From: Latrodectus hesperus
Taxonomy: Eukaryota > Arthropoda > Arachnida > Araneae > Theridiidae
DNA length: 64,000 bases
Direction: 5' to 3'
Assembly: GCA_037975125.1 (NCBI GenBank)
Contig: CM075853.1
Coordinates: 26,069,349 to 26,133,348 of the forward strand
This document shows positions 46,290 to 57,100 of the stretch, piece by piece; the stretch's first letter is position 1; each line of letters opens with the position of its first letter. The notes beneath the pieces were generated by a model, which worked only from the letters and a program-made list of their open reading frames with translations, was not told where the DNA came from and did not search any database. Position numbers and translations under genes: made by a program.

Positions 46290-46502
46290 ATATTAGTTTC
46301 CCCAAGTATCGCCAAGAAATAATTTACAACCCTGCGAAACAGACACGCGACAACGGGAAGCAATTGCTTACTTCCTGTGTTGGAAGAAAAATCAGACCTT
46401 GTTTGAATTTTCTTGAACCTGTCCAACTTCCCAAACATGGTACAACTTGTTCACGTCCAAAAAATCCATAGGAAAAATCCTATCGTGTGTGGCGGGCTTA
46501 AG

Positions 46503-46660
46503 ACAGAGCGAGTACGTGAGTACGTGCCTGTTACTAAGTAATCAGCGAGTACGTGAGTACGTACTTGTTACAAAGTAATCAGCGAGTACGTGAGTATATG
46601 CTTGTTACAAAGTAATAAGCAAGTACGTGAGTACATGGTTGTACGTAAGTACTTGATTGA
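46503..46660 (+). repeat. 37-bp minisatellite
   Basis: About three and a half copies of a 37-bp unit: gcgagtacgtgagtacgtgc followed by ctgttactaagtaatca, with small differences. It begins just after the right end of the Harbinger element. The same unit, inverted, occurs at 61830-62035. Confidence 0.85.
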
Positions 46661-46914
46661 ATGTAACAAGTACAGAAGAGTCAATGACAGAACGAGTACA
46701 AGTAACAATGTCATCGATATATCGATACAGACGAACGAATTAGGAGATTGTATCAGGATTTGGGAAATCTCTTCCCATGATAGGGAGGGTGGATAGGAGA
46801 AGAGAAGAGAAGTGGATCTAGTGTTTGTTAGGTTCCTAGCCTAAATGGCCATGTACCTTCTGTTCCTAAGAAATTTTTCTACACCTAGCTTTTGTTGAGA
46901 TTAACATAATGATT

Positions 46915-47580
46915 TCAAAATATAAGGTTATTTAAAAACAAAAGATTATGAAAATATTTTGCTTAGGTTAAAGTGCTCCCAACGAGAGTTCTTTGCATGA
47001 GATTGAATAAACATAAAAAAGAAATATTTGAATACACATTACAAACAAAAGTGCAAAAAAAAAAAATTAAATTATATACATAGTAACAGTATTGATATAA
47101 CTATATAAAGACAAAAAAATTTTTTTTATTCTATTATATATGCATATATATAAGTACAATTTTTTTTCCTTTTCTGTATTTTATTGTATTTTAAGTATAA
47201 GAAGAAGAAATTATTAATTTCTATTTGATATCAAAACATAAGATTATTTAAACACAAAAAATTTAAGAAAATATTTTGAATAGGTTAAAGTGCTCCCAAC
47301 GAGAGTTCTTTGCATGAGATTGAATAAACATAAAAAAGAAAAATTTGAATACACATTACAAACAAGAGTGCAAAAAAAAAAATTTAAATTACAGTTATAT
47401 ACATAGTATTAATATAACTATATAAAGACAAAATATTTTTTTATTCTATTATATATACACATATACATACAAAAAAAAAATAAAAAGAAATATGCATATA
47501 TATAAATACAATTTTTTTCCTTTTCTTTATTTTATTTTTTTTAAGTATAAAAAAAATTAATTGGAAAGTATAAGAAGAAG
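46915..47580 (-). repeat. Tandem duplication in the Jockey 3' UTR, period 317 bp
   Basis: The block with aagtgctcccaacgagagtt at 46971 recurs at 47288. Both copies continue with ctttgcatgagattgaataa, then an A-run, tataactatataaagacaaa and ttaagtataagaagaagaaa. The copies are close to 90 percent identical by eye. It lies immediately downstream of the ORF2 stop (47584-47586). Confidence 0.8.
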
Positions 47581-47583
47581 AAA

Positions 47584-48192
47584 TTATTTATTTCTACTTT
47601 TTGGGAGGCGAATACATAAGTTTGAATGTGGTTTAGCCCGCTGAACCGCCCATGGTCTGTGGAAATTGGAAAGTTCATAGGGACTGTAGTTTTCAATTGC
47701 TTGAATTTCAGAGTTATGAATTTCATAAAGATTGTTGTAGAAGCGAAAAGCAAGGAATTGTACGTATCTTGATAGGGGAAGGACACCCAAATTGTTTCTG
47801 ATGTAGAAGTCTGATTGAGTGATCAGTCTAAGAAATTTACTTTGCTGACCCTGAAGAAGTTTCAGGTTCGTTTCCGCAGCACCACCCCAGATTGGGGCTG
47901 CATAGGTGATAATAGGGCGAAGGTATGATTTATAAATCAATAGCTTGTTAGCCATGGAGAGCTTTGATTTGTAGGCAATTAAGGGGTAGAGTGAAGTTTT
48001 GGCAGAAATAAATTTATTCTTAATTTTATTAATATGGGCTTTCCAGGTAAGTTTTTTATCTAACGTAAGACCGAGGTACTCGACTTTATTTGACCAGGGG
48101 ACCGAAAAACCGCTTAGTTGAATCTGGGGGGGGGTAGAGTACGTTTCCTAGTAAAAATGACATCAGTGGATTTGTTTGGATTTATTTTAATT
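47584..48192 (-). pseudogene. Jockey ORF2 RT thumb and C-terminus
   Basis: After the stop at 48195 the frame continues KINPNKSTDVIFTRKR, crosses a G-run at about 48127 that shifts the frame, then gives VEYLGLTLDKKLTWKAHI. ANKLLIYKSYLRPIITYAAPIWGGAAETNL, QQSKFLRLI, and an end at a TAA at 47584-47586 follow. YLG--LD--LTW--HI and Y---I-PI-TYA-P-WG-A are Jockey C-terminal landmarks. The terminal region has no RNase H, as expected for this group. Confidence 0.85.
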
Positions 48193-48194
48193 TT

Positions 48195-48917
48195 CTACTT
48201 ATTAAGCCACTCTTCAATGGCCATGAGGTATTCAGTAAGGGTAGCATGGAGTTTCCAGTAGAGAGAGCTAGTGGGCAAAACGGCAGTAACATCCGCAAAC
48301 AAGCAGAGCATAGTATTTTGGTGTTGCGGAATATCATTGATATAGATGTTAAATAAGAGAGGACCCAGCAGGGATCCTTGCTGTACGTCTGCAAGAATGG
48401 GTCTGTCCAGAGAGATATCTTTTCCTACTCTAACAGTAAAAGAGCGGTTGGAGAGGTAATTATTAATTAAAGTAATTAATTGGGTTGGGAAATGGAATTT
48501 AATTAGTTTGTAAATTAGACCAGGGTGCCAAACTCTATCGAACGCTTTTTCTATATCAATGAATATTTCTCCCGTGGATTTTTTGTACGCGATTCCTTTT
48601 GAAATTTTTTCTACTACTCTGAGTAGTTGGTGGGTGTTAGAAAGTTTTTTACGGAAGCCAAATTGTTGAGGAATAATAATTTTGTTGGTCTCATCAAAGG
48701 CCAGTAATTTATTAAGAATAATTTTTTCGGCAATCTTGGCCATAGTCGGCAAAAGAGAAATCGGACTATAATTGGATAGGAGATTTTTGCTTTTACCATT
48801 CTTGTGGAGCGGAATGATAACTGCCCTTTTCCATACTTTTGGAAAATGACTTGTTTTCAGTATACTGTTGATGATTGCAGAGAGGCAGCAAATTGCTCTA
48901 ATAGGGAGCTGTTTCAT
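48195..48917 (-). pseudogene. Jockey ORF2 reverse transcriptase palm, active site mutated
   Basis: The 240-codon stretch holds VIIPLHKNGK (34-43), YSPISLLPTMAKIAEKII (50-67), FGFRKKLSNTHQLLR (86-100), IDIEKAFDRVWHPGL (120-134, first catalytic Asp D121), VQQGSLLGPLLFNIYINDI (178-196) and FADV (207-210). The family motif is FADDT, so the second catalytic aspartate pair is broken (D to V). The usual VPQGSVLGP is also changed. A frameshift just upstream separates it from the linker. Confidence 0.88.
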
Positions 48918-48936
48918 AATTTTGTTGTTGATATTA

Positions 48937-49790
48937 TCATGACCGGGACTTTTTGGGTTTTAGTTGTATAATAATTTCTTCAATTTCTGAAGCAGGTGTT
49001 TCAATGAAAGGCTGATTATTAATGTTGTTAGTCAGGAAATTGGTTACTGTGTTTATAATTTGCTGGTCATTTTGTGGATTACTGATGTTGTTTGCTTGAA
49101 ATTGTTTTTCAAGACTGTTTGCCAAACATTCCGCTTTTTCAAAATTTGTGAGTGCTACTTTGACGCCATCTATGAGTGGGGGGACACACTCCTTGTTGTT
49201 TCTCCTTTTATTAGCTGCTCTCCAGAAGGATCCATCCTCCACATTGAGATTTGTGAGGTATGCATTCCATGAATCATGATTATGTAAAGCTATTTTATTT
49301 TTGATTATTCGTTTAAAGGCATTAATTTGATTTTTAATCACTGGAGATCTGGTTCTATTATGAGTTTTCCTTAATATACTTCGTTTTTTAATTAAATCAA
49401 TTATATTGTCTGGCAAGTATTCTATTTGATGATTCATTTTGGTGACTTTACTTTGATTGAGAGCAGTATTTACAATAGAAGTAAAATTATTAACATTTTC
49501 TTCAAGTTGGGATGGGTCATCAATTAAATGAAAGGCTTTATCTGGAATTAAACAGTTAATTTTATTTCTAAACTTACTCCAATTGTGGCAGGTTTTTTGC
49601 CAATCACTTTCTTGCTGATTATTTTTGCTGATGAAAATTAGCTCTGGGTAGTGATCGGACGGGAGCTCCTCGATTGTTGATAATTTCATGGGAGGTTGGA
49701 TACCTTTACAGAGCATTAGATCTATATAATTTGCATGTGTAGGCCAAAATGAGTGGGTTTATCGGGTTTAAAAATGGTAAAGTCGGTATT
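48937..49790 (-). pseudogene. Jockey ORF2 endonuclease C-part and linker
   Basis: Near 49780 the frame gives NNTDFTIFKPDKPTH, then ANYIDLML, ELPSDHYPELIF (SDH is the endonuclease active-site motif) and FRNKIN. A long linker follows with SFWRAANKRRN, VPPLIDG, KAECLANSLEKQF, and then IIIQLKPKKS just before a one-base frameshift that precedes the PGHDNI motif. The start at 49716 of the longest open part is internal, not a true start. The N-terminal part lies beyond the 787-bp insertion. Confidence 0.82.
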
Positions 49791-49806
49791 GTTTATAAGG
49801 GAGTTT

Positions 49807-50593
49807 CTTCTTCTTCTTAGAATTGGGTTTGTATGTCATTGGGCACCTCTGCTTTTATCAGCATTTTGTACCATTAACTCCAAACCTAATGTTTCCTAGT
49901 TCCAGTTGCTCCGGTCTCCCACTTTATTAATAAAGTCCGATAACCCTTTAATGGAGTCTAGGTGTAACTCTCTAGTATGGATGATGCCTAAAGAGGTTAA
50001 TCTAGGGAGGGCAAGAGCCTCGCATTCATAAATGATATGCTTTGCCGTTTCCTCTTGCGTATGACATTTCCAGCAGATAGGGTCTTGCTGAAATAGTCCC
50101 ATCTGGTCAGAGAGTCAGTCATACTAGGGATAGCTTCCTGACTTTCACCAGAAGATGGTTTGGAGGTCATTTCTACCTCAAGTGAAGGATTCATTACTGC
50201 CCCTTTACAAGACAGCCTCTGAGTTCACTTGTCTTTTTCAGCAAGGTCAACTTCAGAGGCATCACCTGTAAATGCAGAAAGGCTTGTTATTTCTTGTGTC
50301 TTTTCAGCCACAAGATAACAATTTATAAGCTCAGGTAATATAAGTCCACCCAGCATTGCCTGAGATACTGGGCAAGGCAAATTACTCTAGAAGTTTGCCA
50401 GGCAACTAGAGGCTCCGTTAAGACACCAATACCGCGGTGCTAATTAGCCCTAGGCACGGAACGCATAACACCAGGGTTTACGGGAGCTGGTTCGCGGCCT
50501 CTGATTCTATATTCAAGGCTATCCTGTCATTCCTACAGGACGTTCGGTGATCCACCGCCTACCGACGCGCCTGGTAGCTGCTCAGGCCCCAGG
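49807..50593 (-). mobile_element. 787-bp LINE derivative inserted in the Jockey endonuclease
   Basis: A perfect 12-bp TSD, ataagggagttt, lies at 49795-49806 and 50594-50605. On the minus strand the element begins CCTGGGGCCTGAGCAGCTAC at 50593 and ends in (AAG)4 at 49807-49818. The first about 380 bp are GC-rich and non-coding (5' UTR-like). Then an ATG at 50194 opens an ORF1-like start, and near the 3' end a zinc-knuckle ORF2 tail is present. So it keeps 5' and 3' LINE ends but lacks the RT body, like a short internally deleted derivative mobilised in trans. Confidence 0.82.
49896..50102 (-). pseudogene. LINE ORF2 C-terminal zinc-knuckle fragment
   Basis: The frame reads DPICWKCHTQEETAKHIIYE followed by CEALALPRLTSLG. 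The pattern C-x2-C-x4-EETA-x-H-x4-C matches the tail found in ORF2 of R1/I-like LINEs. It lies in the 787-bp element just upstream of its 3' end. The frame at 49997-50194 (MNPSLEVEMTSKPSSGES...) is the 5' coding start of the same element and overlaps it in another frame. The join is presumably the deletion breakpoint region. Confidence 0.7.
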
Positions 50594-50940
50594 ATAAGGG
50601 AGTTTAGGACTTTTCCAGTACTGTTTGCATAATTGCAACCCCAGTTCTGGTGTTCAGCATTGAGGTCCCCAGCGAGGATGATCTTAAAAGTGAGTGCTGC
50701 AAGGTTTTCAATGTCAACAGAAAGAAGTGAAGAATTGGAGGTGGGGGGATGTAGAGTGACGCCACTGTAATGTCAGAGCTTTCCGAGAAGTGTAGTTTGA
50801 TAATTGTCGCTTCAGCAAAGTGCAATTTAGGTGTGGGAATATGTGTATGGCTGATATTTGTTTTGATTAGAATGGCCGTACCTCCCTAATTCCGGAAGTT
50901 TATTCTGCAAACCATTTGCGTTCCATATCATAATTTTCAT
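50594..50940 (-). pseudogene. Jockey ORF2 endonuclease N-part (array copy 1)
   Basis: The minus strand begins MKIMIWNANGLQNKLPEL at 50940, the LINE endonuclease start. An internal deletion of roughly 70 codons follows, after which GTAILIKT, HFAEATIIKLHF, ASLYIPP, LAGDLNAEHQNWG (GDLN active-site motif) and GKVLNSL appear in two frames. The 73-codon open frame at 50604-50825 is this segment in a partly shifted frame. Identical copies lie at 54320-54666 and 58046-58392 within the tandem array. Confidence 0.8.
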
Positions 50941-51189
50941 ATTTTCGAATTTTTTAATTATCATTGTTAGTTTCATTAAAACTAAGAGCTTTTAATAAAA
51001 TGTTGACTTTATCTGTTGGATGGATGGTCTTCTCTAGAAGAGAACAGTGTTTTGTATTAAAATATAATTATGGAGTTTAGAGTTTTACTAGCAAAATTAT
51101 TTTGTATTTTTTTAATAATTAATAAGTCTGAAATAAATATGTTTATTCTATATTTCTGTTTATTCTATATAGTAATTTACATAATTGAA

Positions 51190-54100
51190 TAAAATTGTAT
51201 AAAATGAATTTTTTTTTAACTGAAAAAATATTTTGATATAGAATGAACATATATATTTGAACCTCATTAAATACAAATGTATATATTTTACTATAAATAT
51301 GTAGAATATAAATATATAGAATTTAAAATTTGGGAAAAATTTGTTTTATATTTTTTTTACTATACAATTAATTTTATTCGTATAGTGATAATGTTGATTG
51401 AAACATAATAAAAGTAGTTTATTCATTTTAATTTTGAATTTCGAAATGAAAAAAAAATTTTAATTAAGTCAACTTCTACTTTTTATCTTTATTTATACCA
51501 TCATGTGTATTTTTTAAATTACAGTTTGATGTAAATAAAATATATGTATTTTAGTTTCTGTATTTTGTATTAAACATTACATTTTACTTAATATTGTACA
51601 TTAAAACAACATAACATTTAGATTATTGGTAAAACAGTTTTACATTTTTTGATATTTAATGAATTTCTGTGTTACTATAAAAGTTAGTTTATGAATGATG
51701 ATCATATTCACTTAAAAAGTATTAATACAGTTTTAATTACAAAGCTATTTTATTTATCCTTAAATTAAGATTCAGGAAACTGAAGCAAAATATGTGAGTT
51801 AATGCAATTTATATTTTAGAAAATCTAGTTTATCTATTTCATAAAAATATAAACAAATAAACGTCAGTTATAAAATAAATAACTATCTATTAGGTATCAA
51901 AAAATTTTGCTATATTTGTTTCATCAATGTTTAATAATAGAAAAATTTAAGAAATTTAATTTGATTTTTGTTAAAAGTAATTGTATATTTCTAAGCAAAT
52001 TAAAAATAATCTCTTTGTAATTGATTAATCCTCCTACTTTGCGATTCTTTACAAATTATTTGCTAGTTAATTATAAAAATTCATTTATATAATTGAAAAA
52101 TCTTACTAAATTAAAACAAAAAATTAAGTTGATGATTTGGTTGAAAAATAGAAATTATATTATCAAGACTAATTTAATATTTTAATTAAACTTTGAAAAT
52201 TACAATCGAATAATTTGAAAATTTACTTAGAACAGATGAAAATTCTAAAAACAAATGTAAATAACAAAAGATTAGGATTTTTTATACTGAAAGAAATATA
52301 CTTTTTAAAATTTATAAGTTCAAAATTTTTCACAGAAAAACTGTTTGTTGAGGGAATAACTTATATTTAATTGCTTCATACTAAAAATTAAAGTTTTTCA
52401 GGAAAAACAAAAATTGCTATTATTGAAATGTTGTATTTATAAAAAGAAATATTTTTATAGATTATTACATCAGCTCTTACCTTAATTATTACCTTAACTG
52501 GATGTTTATTTATAAATGATAATGATTTGAATTAACATTAATTATATTAATTAATTTAATGAAATTATACAAAATGTTATATATTTAATTACTAATTTTT
52601 AATTAATTATTAATTTATTTATTACTAATTTAGTTTTTATTTATTCATAAAACTTGAAAAAAATGGTCATTAAATTTTAATCCGATAGATGGCAGCACAA
52701 AAAAATGTAACAAGTACACAAAGATTACATTTTGTACTTCTTACAGTTTTTTGTACTGCTATCTATCGGATTAAAATATAACGACAAAGTTTTTAAATAT
52801 TTATAAATAAATTGAATAAAAACTAAACTAATAATAAATAAATTAATAATTAATTAAAACTAAATAAGTAGATCAATAATATTTTATATAAAACCATAAA
52901 ATTAATTATTATAATTAATGTTAATTTAAATTATTATCATACACTGAAATATTAATAAAAATATCTATAAAAAATAATTCTTATTATTTATGCAACATTT
53001 CATTAATATCAAGTTTTTGTTTTTTCTGTAATGCTTTAATTTCTAGTATGAGGCAAAGAAATATAAGTTATTTCTTTACAAACCTTGTTTTTTTTTGTAA
53101 AAAATTGTAAATTTCTAAATTTTCTTAAACGTAATTCATTCAATATAAAAATGACATTTTATTATTTACATTTATTTTCAGAATTTATATCTGTTCTAAG
53201 TAAATTTTCCAATTACTCATTCATAATTTTCAAAGACTTCCAATTATAATTATAATATAAAATTAGATAAGATATCTCATCATCATATTATATAATATAA
53301 TTTCATTTTTTCAACCTAATCAGTTTAATTTTTTATTAGAATTTAGTAAGACTTTCCAATGATGTAAATTAATTTTTATAATTAACTGGTAAATGTTTTG
53401 CAAATAATTGTGTAAAGTGGGAGGTTTAATCAATTACAAAGAGGTTTTATTTTATGTTTGGTTACAAAAATACAGCAGTTAATCAGAAAAATCAACTTAA
53501 ATTTAATTTCCTTTATTTTTCTATAATTAAACATTAACGAGACAAACATCGTAAAAAATTTTTATGTACAATAGATAATAATTTTTATTATAAAAGACTT
53601 TTTTATATTTTTATGTAGTAGATAAACCAGTTTTTTCTAAAATAAAAATTGCATTAGCTCACATATCTTGTTTGTTTCCTGAAACTTAATCAATTTATGG
53701 TTAAATAAAGTAGCTTTGCAATTAAAACTATTAATAATGTTTAAGTAAACATAATTATTTTATATTAGATGCATAAAATTTCATAACTATCAAAAATTAT
53801 AAAATAGTTTTACCAATAATCTAAATATTATAATGTTTTAGGGTAAATATTTGAGTAACAACGTTTAATAAAAAATGCAGGAACCGAAAATGCATATATT
53901 TTATTTACATCAATCCATAATTTGAGAAATAAACATAACAGTAACACATGATGGCATAAAAACCTTTTTTTTTTTTCATTTCGAATTTTTAATCTAAAAT
54001 GAATAAACTACCTTTATTAGGTTTAAATCAACATTCTCATTATCTGAATAAAAGTAAATCGAATGGTAAGAAATACAAAAGAACATTCTTTCTTAAAGTT

Positions 54101-54190
54101 TAAATTCCATATATTTACAGTAAAATATAGTGAAACTAAAACATGGTTGAATAAAAAATAAACATATTTATATGGAATTAAAATAAAAAC
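51190..54190. repeat. Giant inverted repeat within array unit 1
   Basis: The left arm (about 51190-52717) is the reverse complement of the right arm (about 52734-54190) over about 1.45-1.5 kb, with an estimated 75-85 percent identity. Examples on the right arm with their inverted partners: ttgcattagctcacatatct at about 53650 with 51790-51810, ttttatttacatcaatccat at about 53900 with 51520-51545, and aatgaataaactacctttat at about 53998 with 51410-51435. Both arms match the single element at 15913-17600, joined head to head at its TAGGGATGGG side. The same structure recurs in units 2 and 3 at +3726 and +7452. Confidence 0.88.
52678..52773. repeat. 40-bp-arm hairpin at the centre of the inverted repeat
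   Basis: Arm 52678-52717 (taatccgatagatggcagca...) pairs with 52734-52773 (...tgctatctatcggatta) with only a few mismatches. The loop is 16 nt (acaaagattacatttt). This is the symmetry point of the giant inverted repeat. Equivalent hairpins lie at 56404-56499 and 60130-60225. Confidence 0.88.
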
Positions 54191-54196
54191 TACTTA

Positions 54197-57100
54197 CCAG
54201 GGTTTACGGGAGCTGGTTCGCGGCCTCTGATTCTATATTCAAGGCTATCCTGTCATTCCTACAGGACGTTCGGTGATCCACCGCCTACCGACGCGCCTGG
54301 TAGCTGCTCAGGCCCCAGGATAAGGGAGTTTAGGACTTTTCCAGTACTGTTTGCATAATTGCAACCCCAGTTCTGGTGTTCAGCATTGAGGTCCCCAGCG
54401 AGGATGATCTTAAAAGTGAGTGCTGCAAGGTTTTCAATGTCAACAGAAAGAAGTGAAGAATTGGAGGTGGGGGGATGTAGAGTGACGCCACTGTAATGTC
54501 AGAGCTTTCCGAGAAGTGTAGTTTGATAATTGTCGCTTCAGCAAAGTGCAATTTAGGTGTGGGAATATGTGTATGGCTGATATTTGTTTTGATTAGAATG
54601 GCCGTACCTCCCTAATTCCGGAAGTTTATTCTGCAAACCATTTGCGTTCCATATCATAATTTTCATATTTTCGAATTTTTTAATTATCATTGTTAGTTTC
54701 ATTAAAACTAAGAGCTTTTAATAAAATGTTGACTTTATCTGTTGGATGGATGGTCTTCTCTAGAAGAGAACAGTGTTTTGTATTAAAATATAATTATGGA
54801 GTTTAGAGTTTTACTAGCAAAATTATTTTGTATTTTTTTAATAATTAATAAGTCTGAAATAAATATGTTTATTCTATATTTCTGTTTATTCTATATAGTA
54901 ATTTACATAATTGAATAAAATTGTATAAAATGAATTTTTTTTTAACTGAAAAAATATTTTGATATAGAATGAACATATATATTTGAACCTCATTAAATAC
55001 AAATGTATATATTTTACTATAAATATGTAGAATATAAATATATAGAATTTAAAATTTGGGAAAAATTTGTTTTATATTTTTTTTTACTATACAATTAATT
55101 TTATTCGTATAGTGATAATGTTGATTGAAACATAATAAAAGTAGTTTATTCATTTTAATTTTGAATTTCGAAATGAAAAAAAAATTTTAATTAAGTCAAC
55201 TTCTACTTTTTATCTTTATTTATACCATCATGTGTATTTTTTAAATTACAGTTTGATGTAAATAAAATATATGTATTTTAGTTTCTGTATTTTGTATTAA
55301 ACATTACATTTTACTTAATATTGTACATTAAAACAACATAACATTTAGATTATTGGTAAAACAGTTTTACATTTTTTGATATTTAATGAATTTCTGTGTT
55401 ACTATAAAAGTTAGTTTATGAATGATGATCATATTCACTTAAAAAGTATTAATACAGTTTTAATTACAAAGCTATTTTATTTATCCTTAAATTAAGATTC
55501 AGGAAACTGAAGCAAAATATGTGAGTTAATGCAATTTATATTTTAGAAAATCTAGTTTATCTATTTCATAAAAATATAAACAAATAAACGTCAGTTATAA
55601 AATAAATAACTATCTATTAGGTATCAAAAAATTTTGCTATATTTGTTTCATCAATGTTTAATAATAGAAAAATTTAAGAAATTTAATTTGATTTTTGTTA
55701 AAAGTAATTGTATATTTCTAAGCAAATTAAAAATAATCTCTTTGTAATTGATTAATCCTCCTACTTTGCGATTCTTTACAAATTATTTGCTAGTTAATTA
55801 TAAAAATTCATTTATATAATTGAAAAATCTTACTAAATTAAAACAAAAAATTAAGTTGATGATTTGGTTGAAAAATAGAAATTATATTATCAAGACTAAT
55901 TTAATATTTTAATTAAACTTTGAAAATTACAATCGAATAATTTGAAAATTTACTTAGAACAGATGAAAATTCTAAAAACAAATGTAAATAACAAAAGATT
56001 AGGATTTTTTATACTGAAAGAAATATACTTTTTAAAATTTATAAGTTCAAAATTTTTCACAGAAAAACTGTTTGTTGAGGGAATAACTTATATTTAATTG
56101 CTTCATACTAAAAATTAAAGTTTTTCAGGAAAAACAAAAATTGCTATTATTGAAATGTTGTATTTATAAAAAGAAATATTTTTATAGATTATTACATCAG
56201 CTCTTACCTTAATTATTACCTTAACTGGATGTTTATTTATAAATGATAATGATTTGAATTAACATTAATTATATTAATTAATTTAATGAAATTATACAAA
56301 ATGTTATATATTTAATTACTAATTTTTAATTAATTATTAATTTATTTATTACTAATTTAGTTTTTATTTATTCATAAAACTTGAAAAAAATGGTCATTAA
56401 ATTTTAATCCGATAGATGGCAGCACAAAAAAATGTAACAAGTACACAAAGATTACATTTTGTACTTCTTACAGTTTTTTGTACTGCTATCTATCGGATTA
56501 AAATATAACGACAAAGTTTTTAAATATTTATAAATAAATTGAATAAAAACTAAACTAATAATAAATAAATTAATAATTAATTAAAACTAAATAAGTAGAT
56601 CAATAATATTTTATATAAAACCATAAAATTAATTATTATAATTAATGTTAATTTAAATTATTATCATACACTGAAATATTAATAAAAATATCTATAAAAA
56701 ATAATTCTTATTATTTATGCAACATTTCATTAATATCAAGTTTTTGTTTTTTCTGTAATGCTTTAATTTCTAGTATGAGGCAAAGAAATATAAGTTATTT
56801 CTTTACAAACCTTGTTTTTTTTTGTAAAAAATTGTAAATTTCTAAATTTTCTTAAACGTAATTCATTCAATATAAAAATGACATTTTATTATTTACATTT
56901 ATTTTCAGAATTTATATCTGTTCTAAGTAAATTTTCCAATTACTCATTCATAATTTTCAAAGACTTCCAATTATAATTATAATATAAAATTAGATAAGAT
57001 ATCTCATCATCATATTATATAATATAATTTCATTTTTTCAACCTAATCAGTTTAATTTTTTATTAGAATTTAGTAAGACTTTCCAATGATGTAAATTAAT

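Larger units (their letters stand above)
44726..46498 (+). mobile_element. PIF/Harbinger element, 1773 bp, internally deleted
   Basis: Perfect 29-bp terminal inverted repeats start AGCCCGCCACACACGATAGG (44726 and, on the minus strand, 46498), extending imperfectly to about 45 bp. The TSD is TAA at 44723-44725 and 46499-46501, the 3-bp TWA target of this superfamily. Inside, near each end and in convergent orientation, are remnants of the two proteins these elements carry, a DDE transposase N-terminus and a MADF/Myb-like protein. The middle (about 45400-46080) is AT-rich without coding motifs and the transposase catalytic domain is missing. It is therefore a non-autonomous derivative. Confidence 0.9.
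44555..46783. mobile_element. hAT-like element with minisatellite, split by a Harbinger element
   Basis: It starts with TAGGGATGGGAAGAAATACC at 44555. The same sequence ends the window's other such element, inverted, at 62087. Subterminal words such as gtaacaagtatttgtaat and cagtacttc follow. After the Harbinger insertion (44726-46498) come the 37-bp minisatellite, then agaagagtcaatgacagaac and gagtacaagta. A possible far end is near 46783, where, inverted, TATCATGGGAAGAGATTTCC resembles the left end. No TSD could be confirmed, so the right limit is tentative. No transposase is present. Confidence 0.55.
46800..51060 (-). mobile_element. Jockey-type LINE, broken, with nested insertion
   Basis: On the minus strand the pieces are, in order, the end of a possible ORF1 (about 51060-50945), the ORF2 endonuclease N-part (50940-50594), a 787-bp insertion, the endonuclease C-part and linker (49790-48937), RT palm (48917-48195), thumb and C-terminus (48192-47584), and a 3' UTR to about 46800 with a duplicated block. 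There is no RNase H, and the C-terminal words (YLRPIITYAAPIWGGAA) are those of Jockey-group elements. It ends in a ctt-rich tail (about 46795-46815) beside the hAT-like end. Frameshifts, a stop and a mutated RT active site show that it is dead. Confidence 0.82.
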
